Shown here piece after piece: positions 31,332 through 33,239 of a stretch of DNA of 33,239 nt (its first letter is position 1; each line of letters opens with the position of its first letter). Source of the stretch: Candidatus Woesearchaeota archaeon (GTDB taxonomy: Archaea > Nanobdellota > Nanobdellia > Woesearchaeales > JAGWAF01); NCBI GenBank assembly GCA_018303205.1, contig JAGVYP010000067.1:1-33239 (forward strand). The letters are read 5' to 3'. A model generated the notes under the pieces. The model was not told where the DNA came from. It did no database searches and saw only the letters and a list, made by a program, of their open reading frames with translations. Both the position numbers and the translations under genes were made by a program.

Positions 31332-31802
31332 TTAAAGAATATTTCTCATGCTCGCTTTTTCAGCTTCTTGCAAACTCATATGTTTTTTCTCTCCTGTTTT
31401 TTTATTTTTGACGAGAACATCATTTGCAATGCGAAGCACTTCAACTTTTTCTCCTTGAAACAAGAAGGTATCTCCTTTCTTAAAATGTAATTGACGAAAT
31501 AATACCGTAACACGATACAACTCCTTGCTGCTCTGCCTGCTCTTGGTATGAAGTGTTGCACTGATCTTCATTTCTCCTGTAAAGCTTTCTTTAAGTTTTT
31601 TTCCCAGAGCACGTAAAAATTTGTTATCGCTGAAATAGAAGTCAACACCCTCAGGAAGAGACTTCTCCTTGCTGATATACGCAGTAGGATGTTTCAAAGC
31701 TTGATGTCGTATAAATGAAATAACCTCATCAGAATTTCCTCTCAGTTGAAGCATTCCTTCAAAATATTGAGGATTAGGAGCTTTGGATTTGTCCATGAAC
31801 AT
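31332..31802 (-). CDS. Short NMD3-family protein without N-terminal zinc domain
   Basis: The product begins with YFEGMLQLRGNSDEVISFIR, then has the NMD3-like pattern GVDFYFSDNKFLRALGKKLK and SRQSSKELYRVTVLFRQLHF, followed by a beta-rich KKGDTFLFQGEKVEVLRIAN region. Archaeal NMD3 proteins usually have an N-terminal Cys-rich zinc domain and are about twice as long; here 156 residues remain and no upstream Cys-rich frame exists. A TATA box at about 31819-31826 is about 25 bp before ATG 31802/31796, so the short form is probably a genuine gene rather than a fragment. The role is likely linked to the large ribosomal subunit. The C-terminal codons contain the right 33-bp repeat. Confidence 0.75.
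   Translation of the reverse strand: MFMDKSKAPNPQYFEGMLQLRGNSDEVISFIRHQALKHPTAYISKEKSLPEGVDFYFSDNKFLRALGKKLKESFTGEMKISATLHTKSRQSSKELYRVTVLFRQLHFKKGDTFLFQGEKVEVLRIANDVLVKNKKTGEKKHMSLQEAEKASMRNIL
31356..31388. repeat. 33-bp direct repeat, right copy
   Basis: Exact copy of 30158-30190, 1198 bp away, inside the 3' end of the NMD3-like gene (minus-strand peptide KKHMSLQEAE). Beyond the repeat, the gene finishes with KASMRNIL and a stop. The two copies enclose only the wHTH-MNT/HEPN pair and its promoter. Confidence 0.8.
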
Positions 31803-31850
31803 TCCAGAATACGCAGAGTATAAAAAGATTGAGGTTGAATGAGATCTGGA

Positions 31851-32675
31851 TCACTTCACTCGTAATTTTTTGTATTGTGAAAGATATTGTGAATATATTT
31901 TTATTGCTGTTTTCACTAACTCTGGAACAGCAAAAACTTGATCATCAATCTGTGAAATAGGCAAAACATTTACAGAAGTGCTTGTTAGAAAAAATCCATG
32001 ATAGGTTTTTACTTCGTCTGCTTTTAACATTCTTTCAGCAACAGGGATACCGCTTTTTTCTAATGATTCAATTACTGTTCTTCTTGTTACACCGTCTAAT
32101 ACTTGCGTTGTAGGAGGCGTAAATATTGTTTTTCCATCAGTATAAAAGATATTTGTTCTTGTTCCTTCTCTGATAAAACCTTCTCTGTCAATGAGAAGTG
32201 CGTCATGCGCATCTTTTTTTCTTGCTGTTCTATAAGCCAGGTAACTCATAAGCATATTTAGCGTCTTTGCGTGATGAAATTGCCTTTCTCCATCCAAGGT
32301 TATCACTTTGACGCCATCTCTATAGGCTTTTCTTTGAACAAAATGTGGCATTGATGCGAAGATGTACAAATCACCCTCTTGCTCTCTTCCTACTAACATC
32401 ATTTTAACATTAAATGAAGGTTGAGGTACAGATTTCACCAACTCATCTAGGCTATCTTTTATTTTTTCAATATCTAAATGATGATCAAGTCCAATGATTT
32501 GAGCAGAAGCAAGCAATCTTTCTAAATGCATTTCTGGAAAATAAAGTAGTCTATCTCTTACTTTTAGACTTTCATATACGCCAAATCCATATGCATATTC
32601 AAGATTATCTATATGCACTTTGGCATCTGCGCTAGGAACAAGTTTCCCGTTTATAGAACAAAAATCCCCTATCAT
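31851..32675 (-). CDS. Class IV PLP-dependent aminotransferase (IlvE / D-amino acid aminotransferase / PabC fold)
   Basis: The 274 residues show the fold-type IV layout: N-terminal SINGKLVPSADAKVHIDNLE, YGFGVYESLKVRDRLLYFPE and MHLERLLASA. The PLP-binding Lys137 is in HHAKTLNML and Glu170 in REGTRTNIF. The late FFLTSTSVNVLPI segment is typical of the family. Branched-chain aminotransferase, D-amino acid aminotransferase and aminodeoxychorismate lyase share these features, and the window does not decide between them. The ATG follows the TAA of the upstream methyltransferase gene after one base (TAAGATG), so the two are one translational unit. Confidence 0.9.
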   Translation of the reverse strand: MIGDFCSINGKLVPSADAKVHIDNLEYAYGFGVYESLKVRDRLLYFPEMHLERLLASAQIIGLDHHLDIEKIKDSLDELVKSVPQPSFNVKMMLVGREQEGDLYIFASMPHFVQRKAYRDGVKVITLDGERQFHHAKTLNMLMSYLAYRTARKKDAHDALLIDREGFIREGTRTNIFYTDGKTIFTPPTTQVLDGVTRRTVIESLEKSGIPVAERMLKADEVKTYHGFFLTSTSVNVLPISQIDDQVFAVPELVKTAIKIYSQYLSQYKKLRVK

Positions 32676-32676
32676 C

Positions 32677-33239
32677 TTATCTCCTCTTTAAGATCAAAAC
32701 ATGCGATCCTGCATTGTCTGCTCTAAACTGCTCTGGCTGCCAGATGACTCTATCAACCTCTATTTCTAATCCTGATTTTTCGATATCTTCCTTGAATCTT
32801 TGAAAATGCACTTTATGCTCTTCTTCACCTTCTAATTCTAATTGATAAACTTCTTTGATGATTTCAATAGCTTCAAGTGTTGCATTTCCATCTGAGTAAT
32901 ACCTGATTAACGCATTATAATACTGATGTATGGCTTCTCTTCTTGAATCATCATCTTCGTGATAAGGCAAAAAATTATCACAAACAATAACTTTTCCATC
33001 TTCTGACAAATGATTTCTTATAGATTGTAAAAATTTTATTTTTTCTCTGTCTTCTATATGGTGGTAAGCAGAACTTGCCAGTATAAAATCAAATGTTCGA
33101 CCTAAATTAAAATTCACAGCATCTGTTCTCAGAAAAGTCCATCCGTATTCACCGAATCTTTCTCTTGCAGATCTTAAGAATTCATCGTTTATGTCTATTC
33201 CCGTTAAATCTACTTCAGGATAAAATAAACCTACATAAT
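32677..33239 (-). CDS. Class I SAM-dependent methyltransferase, partial (N-terminus beyond window)
   Basis: The frame is open to the right edge. Upstream of an internal GTG at 33117 the reading continues YVGLFYPEVDLTGIDINDEF and then LRSARERFGEYGWTFLRTDA, typical sequence after motif I (acidic D-x-N for the ribose) and before motif II. Then come FDFILASSAYHHIED (post II) and FLQSIRNHLSEDGKVIVCDN (motif III region). The start therefore lies outside the window and GTG 33117 is not a real start. The C-terminal half has an acidic helical insertion. The substrate is unknown. It is translationally coupled to the aminotransferase downstream. Confidence 0.85.
   Translation of the reverse strand, partial: YVGLFYPEVDLTGIDINDEFLRSARERFGEYGWTFLRTDAVNFNLGRTFDFILASSAYHHIEDREKIKFLQSIRNHLSEDGKVIVCDNFLPYHEDDDSRREAIHQYYNALIRYYSDGNATLEAIEIIKEVYQLELEGEEEHKVHFQRFKEDIEKSGLEIEVDRVIWQPEQFRADNAGSHVLILKRR

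Noticed and set aside
32677-33117. GTG 33117 as the true start of the methyltransferase
   Set aside because: The frame continues upstream into typical methyltransferase sequence (LTGIDIND) to the window edge.

Overview
The window looks like a piece of an AT-rich archaeal genome, most likely a DPANN-type archaeon (Woesearchaeota/Pacearchaeota-like). That placement is an inference. It rests on an archaeal RNase P protein Rpp21/Rnp4, an NMD3-family protein, a Nol1/Nop2/Sun RNA methyltransferase, BRE/TATA promoters placed so that several mRNAs would be leaderless, a winged-helix/nucleotidyltransferase plus HEPN pair, and very large NosD-like surface proteins full of N-x-S/T sequons. No rRNA, tRNA, CRISPR array or intact insertion sequence was found. 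Almost all the main genes are on the minus strand.

Left part (1-20320), the cell-surface block. A small winged-helix regulator (5566-5078) overlaps by ATGA a large secreted beta-helix protein. That protein is read from 5081, appears broken by a frameshift near 2690-2747, and runs off the left edge into an alpha/beta-hydrolase domain. Upstream is a 4592-residue membrane-anchored surface protease (19938-6160). It joins an I9-like propeptide, an S8 subtilase, four beta-helix blocks, twelve DUF11-type repeats and three C-terminal membrane helices. The promoters of the regulator and the giant gene share a 17-bp dyad, TGTTA-N7-TAACA. It occurs once in front of the regulator and five times in front of the giant gene, so the two transcripts are probably co-regulated.

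Middle part (20321-24090). A cytosolic coiled-coil protein, RNase P protein component 4 and an uncharacterised 129-residue protein are followed by an accessory patch. The patch holds a 44-residue ORF bracketed by 11-bp inverted repeats, a 144-bp three-hairpin structure, and a BRO-N/antirepressor-like gene split by a single-base frameshift.

Right part (24089-33239). Membrane pyrophosphatase, RNA m5C methyltransferase, a lipoprotein with a secreted coiled-coil protein, and a membrane-anchored winged-helix regulator come first. A wHTH-nucleotidyltransferase/HEPN module follows, bracketed by an exact 33-bp direct repeat. The last genes are a short NMD3-like protein, a class IV aminotransferase and a partial SAM methyltransferase.

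The strongest candidate for something undescribed is a pair of structured intergenic elements (about 22101-22204 and 26227-26367). Their closing and hairpin stems differ in sequence but keep pairing. They share an almost identical 10-nt apical loop (TGCATRAATC), a GGAG-N-TCT box and a CTCCAAG box. This pattern is what a structured RNA family would show. Other findings are synonymous-codon blocks that switch inside the DUF11 repeat array, the operator array, and the direct repeat bracketing the HEPN/nucleotidyltransferase module.
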